Source: Streptomyces macrolidinus
Lineage (GTDB): Bacteria; Actinomycetota; Actinomycetes; Streptomycetales; Streptomycetaceae
Direction of reading: 5' to 3'
Length of the DNA: 64,000 nucleotides
Assembly (NCBI RefSeq): GCF_023887685.1
Contig: NZ_JAMWMR010000017.1
Location: 82,147-146,146, forward strand
Below, piece by piece: positions 1 to 9,400 of this stretch. The notes under the pieces are model-generated. The model ran no database searches. It saw only the letters and a list, made by a program, of their open reading frames with translations, and was not told where the DNA came from. The stretch's first letter is position 1, and each line of letters begins with the position of its first letter. Made by a program: the position numbers and the translations under genes.

Positions 1-1015
1 CCTTGGTCAGCGCGATGACCGGGACCAGGACGGAGGGCACCTGCTTGACGGTCGGGCTGTCGACCTTGTCCTTGGCGATCGAGTCCAGCGACTTGCCCTG
101 GGCGAGGAGGACGGCCATCTCCGCGGCGACCTCCGCCTCCTTCGGGTACGGCTTGTAGACGCTCATGAACTGCTCACCGGTGACGATGCGCTGCACGCCC
201 GCGAGTTCGGCGTCCTGGCCGGTGACCGGGACACCGGAGATGCCCGCGGCCTTGAGGGCGGTGATGATGCCGCCGGCCATGCCGTCGTTGGCGGAGTAGA
301 CACCGACGATGTTCTTCTTGCCGATCGCCGAGATCGCCGCCTCCATGTTGGAGTTGGCGTTGTCCGGCGACCACTCCTTGGTGTCGTACTCGCGGCCGAC
401 CGTGACGTTGCCGTCGAGGACGGAGTGGGCACCCGTCTTGAACTGCTTGGCGTTGGGGTCGGTGGGCGAGCCGTTCATCATGACGATCTTGCCCTTCTTG
501 GCGTCGCCGCCCAGGGCCTTGAGCAGGGCCGCGCCCTGCGTCTTGCCGACCTCGGTGTTGTCGAACGAGGTGTAGGCCTTGATCGGGCCTTCGGCCAGGC
601 GGTCGTACGCGACGACCGGGATGCCCGCGTCATCGGCCTTCTTGATCGAGTTGGCGATCGCCTTGGAGTCGACGGCGTCGATGATCAGGACGTCGACCTT
701 GCTCGTGATCATGGTGTCGACCTGCTGCGCCTGGAGGTTGGCGTCCTGCCGGGCGTTGTTGTACTCCAGCGTGGCCTTGTCGCCCGTCAGCTCCTTGATC
801 TTCTTCTCGATCAGCGGCTTGTCGAACTTCTCGTACCGCGCGGTCTTGTTCTCCGGCAGCAGCAGGCCCACCTTGATAGCGTCACCCTTCTTCTTCGCGC
901 TCGACGAAGAAGAAGAGTCGCCACCCGACTCCTTGGCGCTGCCACAGGCGGCCAGCGAGACGGCCATCGCACCCACGGCAACGGCAACGGCGGCACGACG
1001 CATACGCGTGTTCAC
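1..1015 (-). CDS. xylF: Sugar ABC transporter substrate-binding lipoprotein, xylose/ribose type (3' end outside window)
   Basis: This gene encodes the extracellular binding component of a sugar ABC importer; its C-terminal end lies beyond base 1. The GTG start at 1015 has a GGGAGG ribosome site 8 nt upstream. The N-terminus is a lipoprotein signal ending in a lipobox (SLAACGS), and the mature part has the periplasmic-binding-protein type 4 pattern of XylF/RbsB (KVGLLLPENKTARYEKFDKP, then DVLIIDAVDS and VGVYSANDGMAGG). Position next to a Rok7B7-like regulator matches my memory of the xylFGH locus of S. coelicolor, so xylose is the likely substrate. The ATPase and permease genes would follow to the left of the window. 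Confidence 0.85.
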   Translation of the reverse strand, partial: MNTRMRRAAVAVAVGAMAVSLAACGSAKESGGDSSSSSSAKKKGDAIKVGLLLPENKTARYEKFDKPLIEKKIKELTGDKATLEYNNARQDANLQAQQVDTMITSKVDVLIIDAVDSKAIANSIKKADDAGIPVVAYDRLAEGPIKAYTSFDNTEVGKTQGAALLKALGGDAKKGKIVMMNGSPTDPNAKQFKTGAHSVLDGNVTVGREYDTKEWSPDNANSNMEAAISAIGKKNIVGVYSANDGMAGGIITALKAAGISGVPVTGQDAELAGVQRIVTGEQFMSVYKPYPKEAEVAAEMAVLLAQGKSLDSIAKDKVDSPTVKQVPSVLVPVIALTK

Positions 1016-1112
1016 TTCAGAAACCTCCCTGACGAGGCCGCGACGGTGCGGCCGAGGTGACAGGAAGTCAAGTCGGCCATACGTACGACGTCAAGAAGTA
1101 AATCCTTAACGA

Positions 1113-1130
1113 GATGGCAACGATGCCATC
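1113..1130. promoter_or_regulatory. 18-bp inverted repeat upstream of xylF
   Basis: GATGGCAACGATGCCATC has perfect 7-bp arms around a 4-nt centre. It lies between the end of the ROK gene and the xylF start, about 100 bp upstream of the GTG. The arms are not especially GC-rich and no T-run follows, so an operator (for instance for the adjacent ROK regulator) is more likely than a terminator. This is inference. Confidence 0.4.
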
Positions 1131-1136
1131 CGTTCT

Positions 1137-2336
1137 CTAAGTGAAGGCAGGGGGATTGGGAGACAGCGTCCCATCCAAAAGGGTCGAATCACCCATCTCG
1201 CTGAGCGCGAGAGCGAGTGCGCCGAGCACTTCCGCGCGGCCTCCGAGCGCGCCCGGCAGCACCGAGCAATGGCGGGCGGCGCTGGGGATCGCGTACCGCC
1301 CGACCGACTCGCGGATGGGGCCGAGCACCAGCTCGCCTGCCTCGGCAAGGTCTCCGCCGAGGACCACCCGGCTGGGGTTGAGCAGATTGCAGAGGTTGGC
1401 CACGCCGCTGCCGATGTGGCGGCCCACGTCGGCGATCACCCGGCGGCACCCCGGGTCGCCCTCCCGCGCCAGCCGGACGACGCCCTCCATGGTCAGATCC
1501 GGGCCGTGGCCGGGCTGGAGCAGCGGCAGGACGTACCCCGCCGCCGTGAACGTCTCCAGGCAGCCGCGGTTGCCGCAGCGGCAGACGGGACCGGACTCGT
1601 CCAGGGTGATGTGGCCGATCTCGCCGGCGGTGCCGCCGGGGCCTCGGTAGATCTTCCCGTCGATCACCAGCCCGGCGCCGACCCCGCTGGCGACCTTGAT
1701 GTACGCGAGGTCCTTGACCCCTCGGCCGCTGCCCCAGACCAGCTCCCCGAGGGCGCCGAGGTTCGCGTCGTTGTCCACGTACGCCGGGACGCCGAGCCGT
1801 CTGTGCAGCTCCTCGGCGGGTCTGGTGCCGGACCAGCCCGGCAGGATCGCGGTGGAGCCCAGCGTGCCCGACTCGACGTCGATGGGTCCGGGCACGCCGA
1901 GGCCCACGCCCGCGACCTTGGAGCGGTCCACCCCGGTCGCCTGGATCAGCCGGTTGACCAGCTCTTCCGCGCGGTCGAAGCCCTGCTCGGCGGACGCGTC
2001 CACATCGAGCGGCTCGGACTCCTCGGCGAGCACCTGATGGGCGAGGTTGCCGACCGCGACCCGCAGATGGGTGTGCCCGAAGTCGACGCCGATCACGATC
2101 CCCGCGTCACCGCTGAGGGAGACGCTGCGCGCCCTGCGACCGCCCGCCGACGTGGGCGTGACCTCGACCGTTCCGCCGTCCTTCAGCTCCCGCACGATGT
2201 TGGAGACGGTCGCCGCGGACAGGCCCGTCGTTCTCGCGATCTCGGCCTGTGTGAGCGACCCGGCAAGGCGCACCGCACGGACGACGCGCTCGAGATTCGC
2301 CCGGTGCAGCGACGACTGCGACCCCGGAGTCTCCAT
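1137..2336 (-). CDS. ROK-family transcriptional regulator (Rok7B7-like)
   Basis: This 399-residue protein joins an N-terminal winged-helix DNA-binding domain (about residues 15-75, SLTQAEIARTTGLSAATVSN) to a ROK sugar-kinase-like domain. The ROK domain has an ATP/sugar-binding start (VIGVDFGHTHLRVAVG) and the zinc motif of the family (GHITL, then CRCGNRGCLE). ROK regulators sense sugars or sugar phosphates. In S. coelicolor the equivalent neighbour of xylFGH, Rok7B7, controls xylose transport and affects carbon repression and antibiotics; that assignment rests on context and memory. The ATG at 2336 is chosen because AGGAG lies 11 nt upstream; upstream in-frame sequence does not look coding. 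Confidence 0.88.
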   Translation of the reverse strand: METPGSQSSLHRANLERVVRAVRLAGSLTQAEIARTTGLSAATVSNIVRELKDGGTVEVTPTSAGGRRARSVSLSGDAGIVIGVDFGHTHLRVAVGNLAHQVLAEESEPLDVDASAEQGFDRAEELVNRLIQATGVDRSKVAGVGLGVPGPIDVESGTLGSTAILPGWSGTRPAEELHRRLGVPAYVDNDANLGALGELVWGSGRGVKDLAYIKVASGVGAGLVIDGKIYRGPGGTAGEIGHITLDESGPVCRCGNRGCLETFTAAGYVLPLLQPGHGPDLTMEGVVRLAREGDPGCRRVIADVGRHIGSGVANLCNLLNPSRVVLGGDLAEAGELVLGPIRESVGRYAIPSAARHCSVLPGALGGRAEVLGALALALSEMGDSTLLDGTLSPNPPAFT

Positions 2337-2516
2337 CGACTCTCCACTCCTGCCCTCGGCCCGGCGGCCAGGAGGCCACCGGTGTGTCCCAGGCCACTTC
2401 CTCGGGGCCCGGGTCACGTACAAGTTGTGAACTCCAAAGTCCGCTGAACGGGTTACCGCAGTCAAGTCCTTGACGGAAATCGGGTGGCAGGCGGGGCGTG
2501 GATGGCCAGGACATGA

Positions 2517-2549
2517 CGATGCCGCCCCCGTGGTTGAGGGGCGGCATCG
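2517..2549. terminator. Terminator hairpin after the ngc operon
   Basis: A perfect 12-bp stem (CGATGCCGCCCC with its complement) closes a 9-nt loop about 80 nt downstream of the last permease stop codon. It lies between two genes on the same strand and should end transcription of the transporter operon before the ROK gene. Confidence 0.75.
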
Positions 2550-2631
2550 GTGTCGTGCCTCGTTCAGTTCCCTTACGGCGGATCCTCGCGGCGCATCCCT
2601 TGCGGCGCTTGCCCCGCAGTGCCTTCGCGGG

Positions 2632-3555
2632 CTACTTCAGGGCTCCCGCGGTGAGCCCCTGGACCACCTGCCGCTGGAAGATGATGTACGCCGCCAGCAC
2701 CGGCAGCATGGCCATCACCAGCCCCGCGAAGAGGCCGGACCAGTCGCCCTTGTAGCCCTGGCTGGCCGCGAGCTGGACCAGCCCCTGGGTGAGGACCCGT
2801 TTGTCCGGGTCCGTGTTCAGGACCGTCGGCAGCATGTACTGGTTCCACTGGCCCAGGAAGTTGAAGATCCCCACGCTGATCAGTCCCGGCTTCGCCATCG
2901 GAAGCATGATCTGGAAGAACGTCCGGGCGTGCGAGGCCCCGTCCACGAACGCGGCCTCGGCGACCGAGGTCGGCAGCGAGCGGAAGAACGCGGTCAGGAA
3001 GAAGACGGTGAACGGCAGCGAGTAGGCGATGTAGACGAGGATCAGGCCGTGGATCGTGTTCAGCAGGCCCATGTTGTTCACGACGTAGAACAGCGGGACC
3101 AGCGCCAGCATGATCGGGAAGCTCATGCCGGCGATGAACAGGTAGTAGATGAACCGGTTGCCCGGGAAGTCGAAGCGCGCCAGGACGTACGCGGCCATCG
3201 AGCCGAGCACCAGCGTGCCGATGAGCGAACCGCCCACCACCACCACGGTGTTGAGGAAGTAGCCGCTCATGTTGGCGTCGGTCCACGCCCGCGACCAGTT
3301 CTCGAAGTGCAGCGTGTCCGGCAGCGACCAGGGCGAGCTGAAGATCGAGTTGTCGTCCTTGAAGGACGTCAGCACCGCCCACAGCAGCGGCATGCCCACC
3401 ATGAACGCCCACAGGACGAGCATGCCGTGCGAGAAGACGTTGAGGACGGCGCCGTCCCCCTTCCGCCGCGGCGCCCGGCCGGAAGCGGGGTCGGTCCTGG
3501 TCACGGTGGCGCCCGGTTCGGCCGGGCTCGGAGCGGGAGTCTCGGTTGTCTTCAT
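2632..3555 (-). CDS. ngcG: Carbohydrate ABC transporter permease, MalG type (NgcG-like)
   Basis: This is the second integral-membrane subunit of the sugar importer (307 residues). It shows the MalG-type arrangement: an N-terminal cytoplasmic tail, six predicted membrane helices and an EAA loop (EAAFVDGASHARTFFQIMLP) that contacts the ATPase. It starts 2 nt after the stop codon of the first permease gene, so the two are translationally coupled. No ATPase gene is present, which is normal for this class in Streptomyces where the shared ATPase MsiK serves several importers. The name is from similarity of order and type to NgcEFG (N-acetylglucosamine/chitobiose uptake). Confidence 0.85.
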   Translation of the reverse strand: MKTTETPAPSPAEPGATVTRTDPASGRAPRRKGDGAVLNVFSHGMLVLWAFMVGMPLLWAVLTSFKDDNSIFSSPWSLPDTLHFENWSRAWTDANMSGYFLNTVVVVGGSLIGTLVLGSMAAYVLARFDFPGNRFIYYLFIAGMSFPIMLALVPLFYVVNNMGLLNTIHGLILVYIAYSLPFTVFFLTAFFRSLPTSVAEAAFVDGASHARTFFQIMLPMAKPGLISVGIFNFLGQWNQYMLPTVLNTDPDKRVLTQGLVQLAASQGYKGDWSGLFAGLVMAMLPVLAAYIIFQRQVVQGLTAGALK

Positions 3556-3557
3556 GG

Positions 3558-4484
3558 TCAGTACTCCAGCCGCTCGCGCCGGCCCAGCTTCATCACGATC
3601 GCCGCGAACAGCAGCGTCACGACGAGCAGGGCGACACCGATCGTGGTTGCGTAGGCGGCCTGACCGTCGCGGAAGGCCTTCTGGTAGACGTACAGCACCA
3701 GGACGGTGGTCGAGTAGTCCGGACCGCCCGGCCCGGTCGTCATGATCTGTACGACCGCGAACGACTCCGCGCCCAGGGCCAGGATGCCCATGTACACCCA
3801 GCCGGACTGCACGGTGTCCCACAGCAGCGGCAGGGTGATCCTGAAGAACGTCGTGGCGCGCCCCGCCCCGTCGAGCAGCGCTGCCTCGTAGAGATCCGCC
3901 GGGATGGAGGCCATACCGGCGGAGAAGAGGACCACGAAGAAGCCGACCGTGGACCAGACGAGGACCGCCATCACGCACCACAGCGCGAGATTCGGGTCAC
4001 CGAGGAACAGCGGCTGCACGCTGTCGAGTCCGATGCCGCGCAGCAGCGAGTTGATCGCCCCGGTGTCCGGGTTGTACGCGAACGCGAACAGCAGCGCCAC
4101 GATGGCGATGGAGAGGACCTGGGGGAAGAAGTAGACGATCTTGTAGAAGGACGAGCCGCGCACGCCGGAGATCGCCGGGCCGCCCTTCCGCCGTCGGCCG
4201 CCCACGTTGATCATGAAGGAGAAGAACAGCGCCAGACCGATCGTCACCAGCGGCACCAACAGCGCGAAGAGCAGGCTGTGTTGAAGCGACTTCCAGAAGA
4301 TGTCGTCGTGGAGCATCCTCGTGTAGTTGTCGAAGCCCACCATCTTGAAGTCCGGGCTCAGCCCGGTCCAGTCCGTGAACGAGTAGTAGATGGACTGGAT
4401 GAAGGGCCATATGACGAAGATCGCGTACAGCCCGAGGGGGATGGTCAGGAACCCCACGATGAACCGGTACTTGCCGTGCTGCAT
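3558..4484 (-). CDS. ngcF: Carbohydrate ABC transporter permease, MalF type (NgcF-like)
   Basis: This 308-residue membrane protein is the first permease subunit of the importer. Hydrophobic segments alternate with the expected loops; the EAA loop reads YEAALLDGAGRATTFFRITLPLL. The gene lies 76 bp after the binding-protein gene and 2 nt before the second permease gene, so the three form one operon. The chitooligosaccharide assignment depends on synteny with S. coelicolor SCO6005-6007 as I remember it; the sequence alone supports only a di- or oligosaccharide importer. Confidence 0.85.
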   Translation of the reverse strand: MQHGKYRFIVGFLTIPLGLYAIFVIWPFIQSIYYSFTDWTGLSPDFKMVGFDNYTRMLHDDIFWKSLQHSLLFALLVPLVTIGLALFFSFMINVGGRRRKGGPAISGVRGSSFYKIVYFFPQVLSIAIVALLFAFAYNPDTGAINSLLRGIGLDSVQPLFLGDPNLALWCVMAVLVWSTVGFFVVLFSAGMASIPADLYEAALLDGAGRATTFFRITLPLLWDTVQSGWVYMGILALGAESFAVVQIMTTGPGGPDYSTTVLVLYVYQKAFRDGQAAYATTIGVALLVVTLLFAAIVMKLGRRERLEY

Positions 4485-4560
4485 TGCTACCGACCCCGAT
4501 TTCGCCGTATCGCCGCCGACGCCGGCCGCGGGAACGGCCGACGTCGGCGGTGACGGATCC

Positions 4561-6024
4561 TCACTGGTGCTTGTAGTGCTTGACCGACGAGTCCTTGGCG
4601 GTCTCGTCGGCGAAGCCCTGGATCTTCTTGATCGTCTCGGCCGGAGTGAGGCGGCCGGCCATCATCTCGCCGAGACAGGCCACACCGATCTTCTCCTTCT
4701 CCAACTGCACGTACCAGTCCTGAAGGCGCGGGTTCAGGACGTTGTCCCCGGCCTTCTCCAGCGCGGCGGCACCGGACTTGAGACCCGGGGTGAGGTCGAT
4801 GCCCGTGGTGCCGCCGTTGAACGCCGACAGCGACTTGACCTTGGCGGTGAAGTTCTTCGAGGACTCCTCGCTGAGCATGATGCGAAGCTGCTCCATGCCG
4901 CCCCCGGGGTTCTTCGCCTGGGCCGGGACGATGAAGGGCTCGCCACCGGAGGCCCAGATCGTGCCGAAGGGCAGCTTGTCGGAGGAGTCGATGCCCGAGG
5001 GCGCGGAGACGGCGAGGTCGAAGTCGGCCGGGATGACCTTCGCGGACTCGTTCTCCACCCAGGAGCCGTTCGGGAGGAACAGCGCCTCGCCCTTGGCCCA
5101 GGCGGTCTGCGACTGGATGTGGTCGAGACCGGGGGTGCCCTTGAGGATGTAGCCCTTCTGGTACAGCTCGTAGTACGCCTCGAGACAGACCTTGACCGCC
5201 GGGTGCTTCCAGGCGTTCGGCTCCAGGTTGTCGATGGCGTCGAGGACGTCGCGCCCGCCGACCTTGCCGATCATCGGGTACAGCGAGAAGGGGATGTAGT
5301 ACGGGTACTTGCCCGCGTACGTCCAGCCGGCCATGCCCTTCTTCTTGGCCTTGGCGCAGACCTTGAGCATCTCGTCCCAGGTCTCGGGGTACTTCTCGTC
5401 GAGGGAGTCCAGGGCCTTCTGCGAGTACCAGACGCCGTAGACGTTGTAGGCGTAGTACAGGATCCAGACCGGGCTGCCGTCGAACTGGCCCATCTCGACG
5501 ATGCCCGGCCGCAGTGTGTCGCGGACCTTCTTGTTCGGGTCGTCGTAGGACGGCGCGTCGAGGAGCGGGGTGAGGTCGGTCAGTTGCTTCTTGCCGACGA
5601 GGCCGCCCATGTCCATCTGGTCGGCGCCGGAGTTGTCGATGAGGTCCGGCGGGTTGCCCTGGTTGAACCGGGGCTGGAGGACGGTCCCGATCTTCTGGGT
5701 GGGGAAGAACTTGGTCTTCGCCTTGGGGAAGTTCGTCTGGTAGATCTTCACCGCGTCCTCGGCGTACTCCTTGCCGAGGCCGCCGTCGAAGAGCACGAAC
5801 TCCATCTGTCCGGTCTCGTCCGCGCCCAGCGGGTTCTTCGCGGTCTTCTTGCCGGTCTTGGGCTTGTCGTCGCTGCCGCCGCCTCCGCTGCTGGCGCAGG
5901 CGGACAGGAAGCTCATCGTGGGCACGGAGACCAGGCCGAGTGCGGCGGACCGCTTGATGAGGTCGCGTCGGCCGACGCCCCCGGTGGTGGTGCTCTCATG
6001 GTGCTCGCCGGAAGTGGATCCCAT
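4561..6024 (-). CDS. ngcE: Sugar-binding Tat lipoprotein (NgcE-like)
   Basis: This 487-residue protein binds substrate for the adjacent permeases. The N-terminus has a twin-arginine motif (RRDLIKRSAALGL) followed by a lipobox (LSACAS), so it is probably exported by the Tat pathway and lipid-anchored. A Gly/Ser/Lys-rich linker precedes a large extracellular solute-binding domain. NgcE is also a Tat-type lipoprotein in the studied species, as I recall. ATG 6024 is preferred over the TTG at 6030 because GAGG lies 8 nt upstream of the ATG but almost touches the TTG. It is the first gene of the ngcEFG operon, with a DasR-box-like sequence about 210 bp upstream. Confidence 0.85.
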   Translation of the reverse strand: MGSTSGEHHESTTTGGVGRRDLIKRSAALGLVSVPTMSFLSACASSGGGGSDDKPKTGKKTAKNPLGADETGQMEFVLFDGGLGKEYAEDAVKIYQTNFPKAKTKFFPTQKIGTVLQPRFNQGNPPDLIDNSGADQMDMGGLVGKKQLTDLTPLLDAPSYDDPNKKVRDTLRPGIVEMGQFDGSPVWILYYAYNVYGVWYSQKALDSLDEKYPETWDEMLKVCAKAKKKGMAGWTYAGKYPYYIPFSLYPMIGKVGGRDVLDAIDNLEPNAWKHPAVKVCLEAYYELYQKGYILKGTPGLDHIQSQTAWAKGEALFLPNGSWVENESAKVIPADFDLAVSAPSGIDSSDKLPFGTIWASGGEPFIVPAQAKNPGGGMEQLRIMLSEESSKNFTAKVKSLSAFNGGTTGIDLTPGLKSGAAALEKAGDNVLNPRLQDWYVQLEKEKIGVACLGEMMAGRLTPAETIKKIQGFADETAKDSSVKHYKHQ

Positions 6025-6434
6025 GCTCAAGTCCTCGCCTTCTCCAGGACTCAGGCGGTGAACCGGATCCTCCCCGGCACCGCGATGATGGTGAAGCTCG
6101 GGTCGTGCATGAGGGATTCAGTGGGACGGCGCCGCAGCCGGTCGTGCTCGGCCGGTCGACCGTCTTCCGATTCCCCCCGGTCGTGCCTGCCCGCGACCGC
6201 CGTTCGGCTGGTGATGGCTGCCCGGACGCCGACAGGTATAGTCCACTTCACGTGAGCTGAGCAAGATCGAGCGCAAGGTTGGCTCCGCGCTTTTCGAAGT
6301 TGAGACCTCACGGAAACACGAAACGCCCGCGCGTCCCATCGAACGGGACATCCGCCGCATCGGGCTCGAATGGCACACTCAACACCGTGACATCACTGAC
6401 CACTTGGTCCCTTTCGGATCCTTGCGCAGTCAAG
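6025..6434. other. Divergent intergenic region between ngcE and the GH92 gene
   Basis: This 410-bp stretch separates the leftward transporter operon from the rightward mannosidase gene. I see one convincing regulatory candidate (6232-6247, listed separately) and no further gene. Rightward in-frame sequence from 6279 exists upstream of the chosen mannosidase start, but it resembles neither a signal peptide nor a domain and has a mixed codon pattern. Confidence 0.5.
6232..6247. promoter_or_regulatory. Candidate DasR-responsive element (dre) upstream of ngcE
   Basis: Read on the minus strand, AGTGGACTATACCTGT matches 12 of 16 positions of the dre consensus A(G/C)TGGTCTAGACCA(G/C)T as I remember it. 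DasR is the GntR-family repressor of chitin and N-acetylglucosamine use in Streptomyces, so such a site upstream of an NgcEFG-type transporter is functionally consistent. Confidence 0.45.
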
Positions 6435-9400
6435 GTGACAACGTTGTCTCACCCGTTATCCGCGCGGGGAGCCCGTTCGCGCAGGCACCGACCACGGGGC
6501 GGCCGGGCCTCCACCGCGCTCGTGGTCGCGGTCGCCTTCGCGCTGCTCGTGACGGCTCAGGGCGCGGCGGTGGCGACCACCACGCAACACGCCCCCTCCG
6601 CACAGGAGTTCGCATCCTCGTTCGAACCCGGTGATCCCGCGCCGACCTGGGTGGACACCCCCGACACCGCGGCGGACGGCGCGCGGCGGTCCTCCGGCGT
6701 GACCGACGGGCCCGGCACGGGCATGCGCTCGACGGTGGACCACGGCCCGAGCAACTCCCCCACCGCCAAGGCGAATGCGGGCTTCACGGGCAGGTACGCC
6801 CTGCGGTACGCGGGAGCGCACACGGCGCGCGGCCGGGCGTACGCGTACAACAAGATCTTCCACGTCGGTCTGCGCGTCGACCGCGACACCCGACTCTCGT
6901 ACCGGGTCTTCCCGTCGATGGCGGACGGGGTCCGGGACTACGCGGCCACCTACGTCTCCGTCGACCTCGTCTTCACCGACGGCACCTCGCTCAGCCGCCT
7001 CGGCGCGGTCGACCAGCACGGCTTCCCGCTCAGTCCGCGGGGGCAGGGCGCGGCGAAGGTCCTGTCCGTCAACCAGTGGAACGACGTGGTCGCGCGGATC
7101 GGGTCGGTCGCGGCCGGGAAGACCGTGGACCGGATCCTGGTGGCCTACGACGCGCCGAAGGGACCGGCCAGGTTCCAGGGCTGGCTCGACGACCTCGCCC
7201 TGAAGACCGTACCGCCCGAGAAGCCGAAGGCGCATCTGTCCGACTACGCGCTGACGACGCGCGGCACCAACTCCAGCGGCACCTTCTCGCGCGGCAACAC
7301 CCTCCCGGCGATGGCCCTGCCGCACGGCTTCACCTTCTGGACGCCGGTGACCGACGCATCCTCGCTGAGCTGGCTGTACGAGTACGCGCGGGGCAATGAC
7401 GCCGCCAACCTGCCGAGAATCCAGGCGTTCGGCGCGAGCCATGAGCCGAGTCCGTGGATGGGCGACCGGCAGACGTTCCAGGTGATGCCGTCGGCCGCGT
7501 CGGGCACCCCGGACACCGGGCGCACCGCGCGGGCGCTGGCGTTCCGGCACGAGCGGGAGACCGCGCGTCCGTACTACTACGGGGTCACCTTCGAGAACGG
7601 CCTGCGGGCGGAGATGGCGCCGACCGACCACGCGGCGGTGCTGCGGTTCACCTATCCCGGCGACGACGCGAGCGTGCTCTTCGACAACGTGACGGCGCAG
7701 GGCGGGCTGACCCTCGACAAGGCGAGTGGGACCGTCACCGGCTTCTCGGACGTGAAGTCCCCCCTGTCGACGGGGGCGACCCGGCTGTTCGTCTACGGCG
7801 TGTTCGACGCGCCCGTGACGGACGGGGCCGCCTCGGGGGTGAAGGGGTATCTGCGGTTCAGGCCGGGCGCCGACCGCACGGTGACCCTCCGGCTCGCGAC
7901 CTCGCTGATCAGCGTGGAGCAGGCGAAGGCCAATCTGCGCCAAGAGGCCCCGGACGGCACGTCGTTCGAGGCGGTGAAGGACCGGGCCCGGTGGGCCTGG
8001 GACGAGCTGCTTGGGAAGGTGGAGGTCGAGGGAGCGACGCCGGATCAGCTCACGACGTTGTACTCCTCGCTCTACCGGCTGTATCTGTACCCCAACTCGG
8101 GTTTCGAGAAGGTGGGTTCGGTGTACCGCTACGCGTCTCCCTTCTCCCCCATGACCGGTGCGGACACGCCCACGCACACCGGGGCGAAGGTCGTCGACGG
8201 CAAGGTGTACGTCAACAACGGCTTCTGGGACACCTATCGGACCACATGGCCCGCGTACGCGCTCCTGACGCCTAGTCAGGCAGGCGAACTGGCCGATGGT
8301 TTCGTCCAGCAGTACAAGGACGGCGGCTGGACCTCCCGTTGGTCCTCCCCCGGGTACGCCGACCTGATGACCGGCACGTCCTCGGACGTGGCGTTCGCGG
8401 ACGCCTATGTCAAGGGTGTGCGGTTCGACGCGCGGGCCGCCTACGACGCGGCCGTGAAGAACGCGACGGTCGCGCCGCCCTCGTCCGGTGTCGGCCGCAA
8501 GGGCATGGTGACCTCACCGTTCCTCGGCTACACCACCACCGCTACCGGCGAGGGCCTGTCGTGGGCGATGGAGGGCTACATCAACGACTACGGCATCGCG
8601 AAGATGGGCCGGGCGCTGTACCGGGAGACCGGCACGAAGCGCTACGAGGAGGAGTCGGCGTACTTCCTGAACCGCGCCCGTGACTACGTCCGCCTCTTCG
8701 ACACGAGGGTCGGCTTCTTCCAGGGCCGGGACGCCCGAGGTGCCTGGCGGCTGGACCCGGCGCACTACGACCCTCGGGTGTGGGGCGGCGACTACACGGA
8801 GACGAACGGCTGGGGCCTCGCCTTCACGGTCCCGCAGGACAGCCGGGGCCTGGCGAACCTGTACGGCGGGCGGGCGCGGCTCGCGGCCAAGCTCGACCGG
8901 TACTTCACCACGCCCGAGACGGCTGCGCCGCGGTTCGCGGGGTCGTACGGCCGTGTCATCCACGAGATGACGGAGGCGCGTGACGTCCGGATGGGCATGT
9001 ACGGGCACTCCAACCAGCCCGCGCACCATGTGATCTACCTGTACGACGCGGTCGGGCAGCCGTGGAAGGCGCAGGCGAAGGTCCGCGAGGTCCTCTCCCG
9101 GCTGTACACCGGCAGCGAGATCGGGCAGGGATACCTCGGCGATGAGGACAACGGTGAACAGTCGGCGTGGTATCTGTTCTCGGCGCTGGGCTTCTATCCG
9201 TTGGTGATGGGCAGTGGTGAATACGCCGTCGGATCACCGTTGTTCACCAAGGCGACGGTGCATCTCGACAACGGCCGGGACCTCGTCGTCAACGCACCGA
9301 AGAACAGCGCGAAGAACGTGTACGTCCAGGGTCTCCGGGTCAACGGCACGGCGTGGACGTCGACTTCGCTGCCGCACGCGCTGCTCGCCCGGGGCGCGGT

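Noticed and set aside
2337..2465. N-terminal extension of the ROK regulator to 2465
   Set aside because: The extra 43 codons have no family similarity, while ATG 2336 has a good ribosome site and the usual start.
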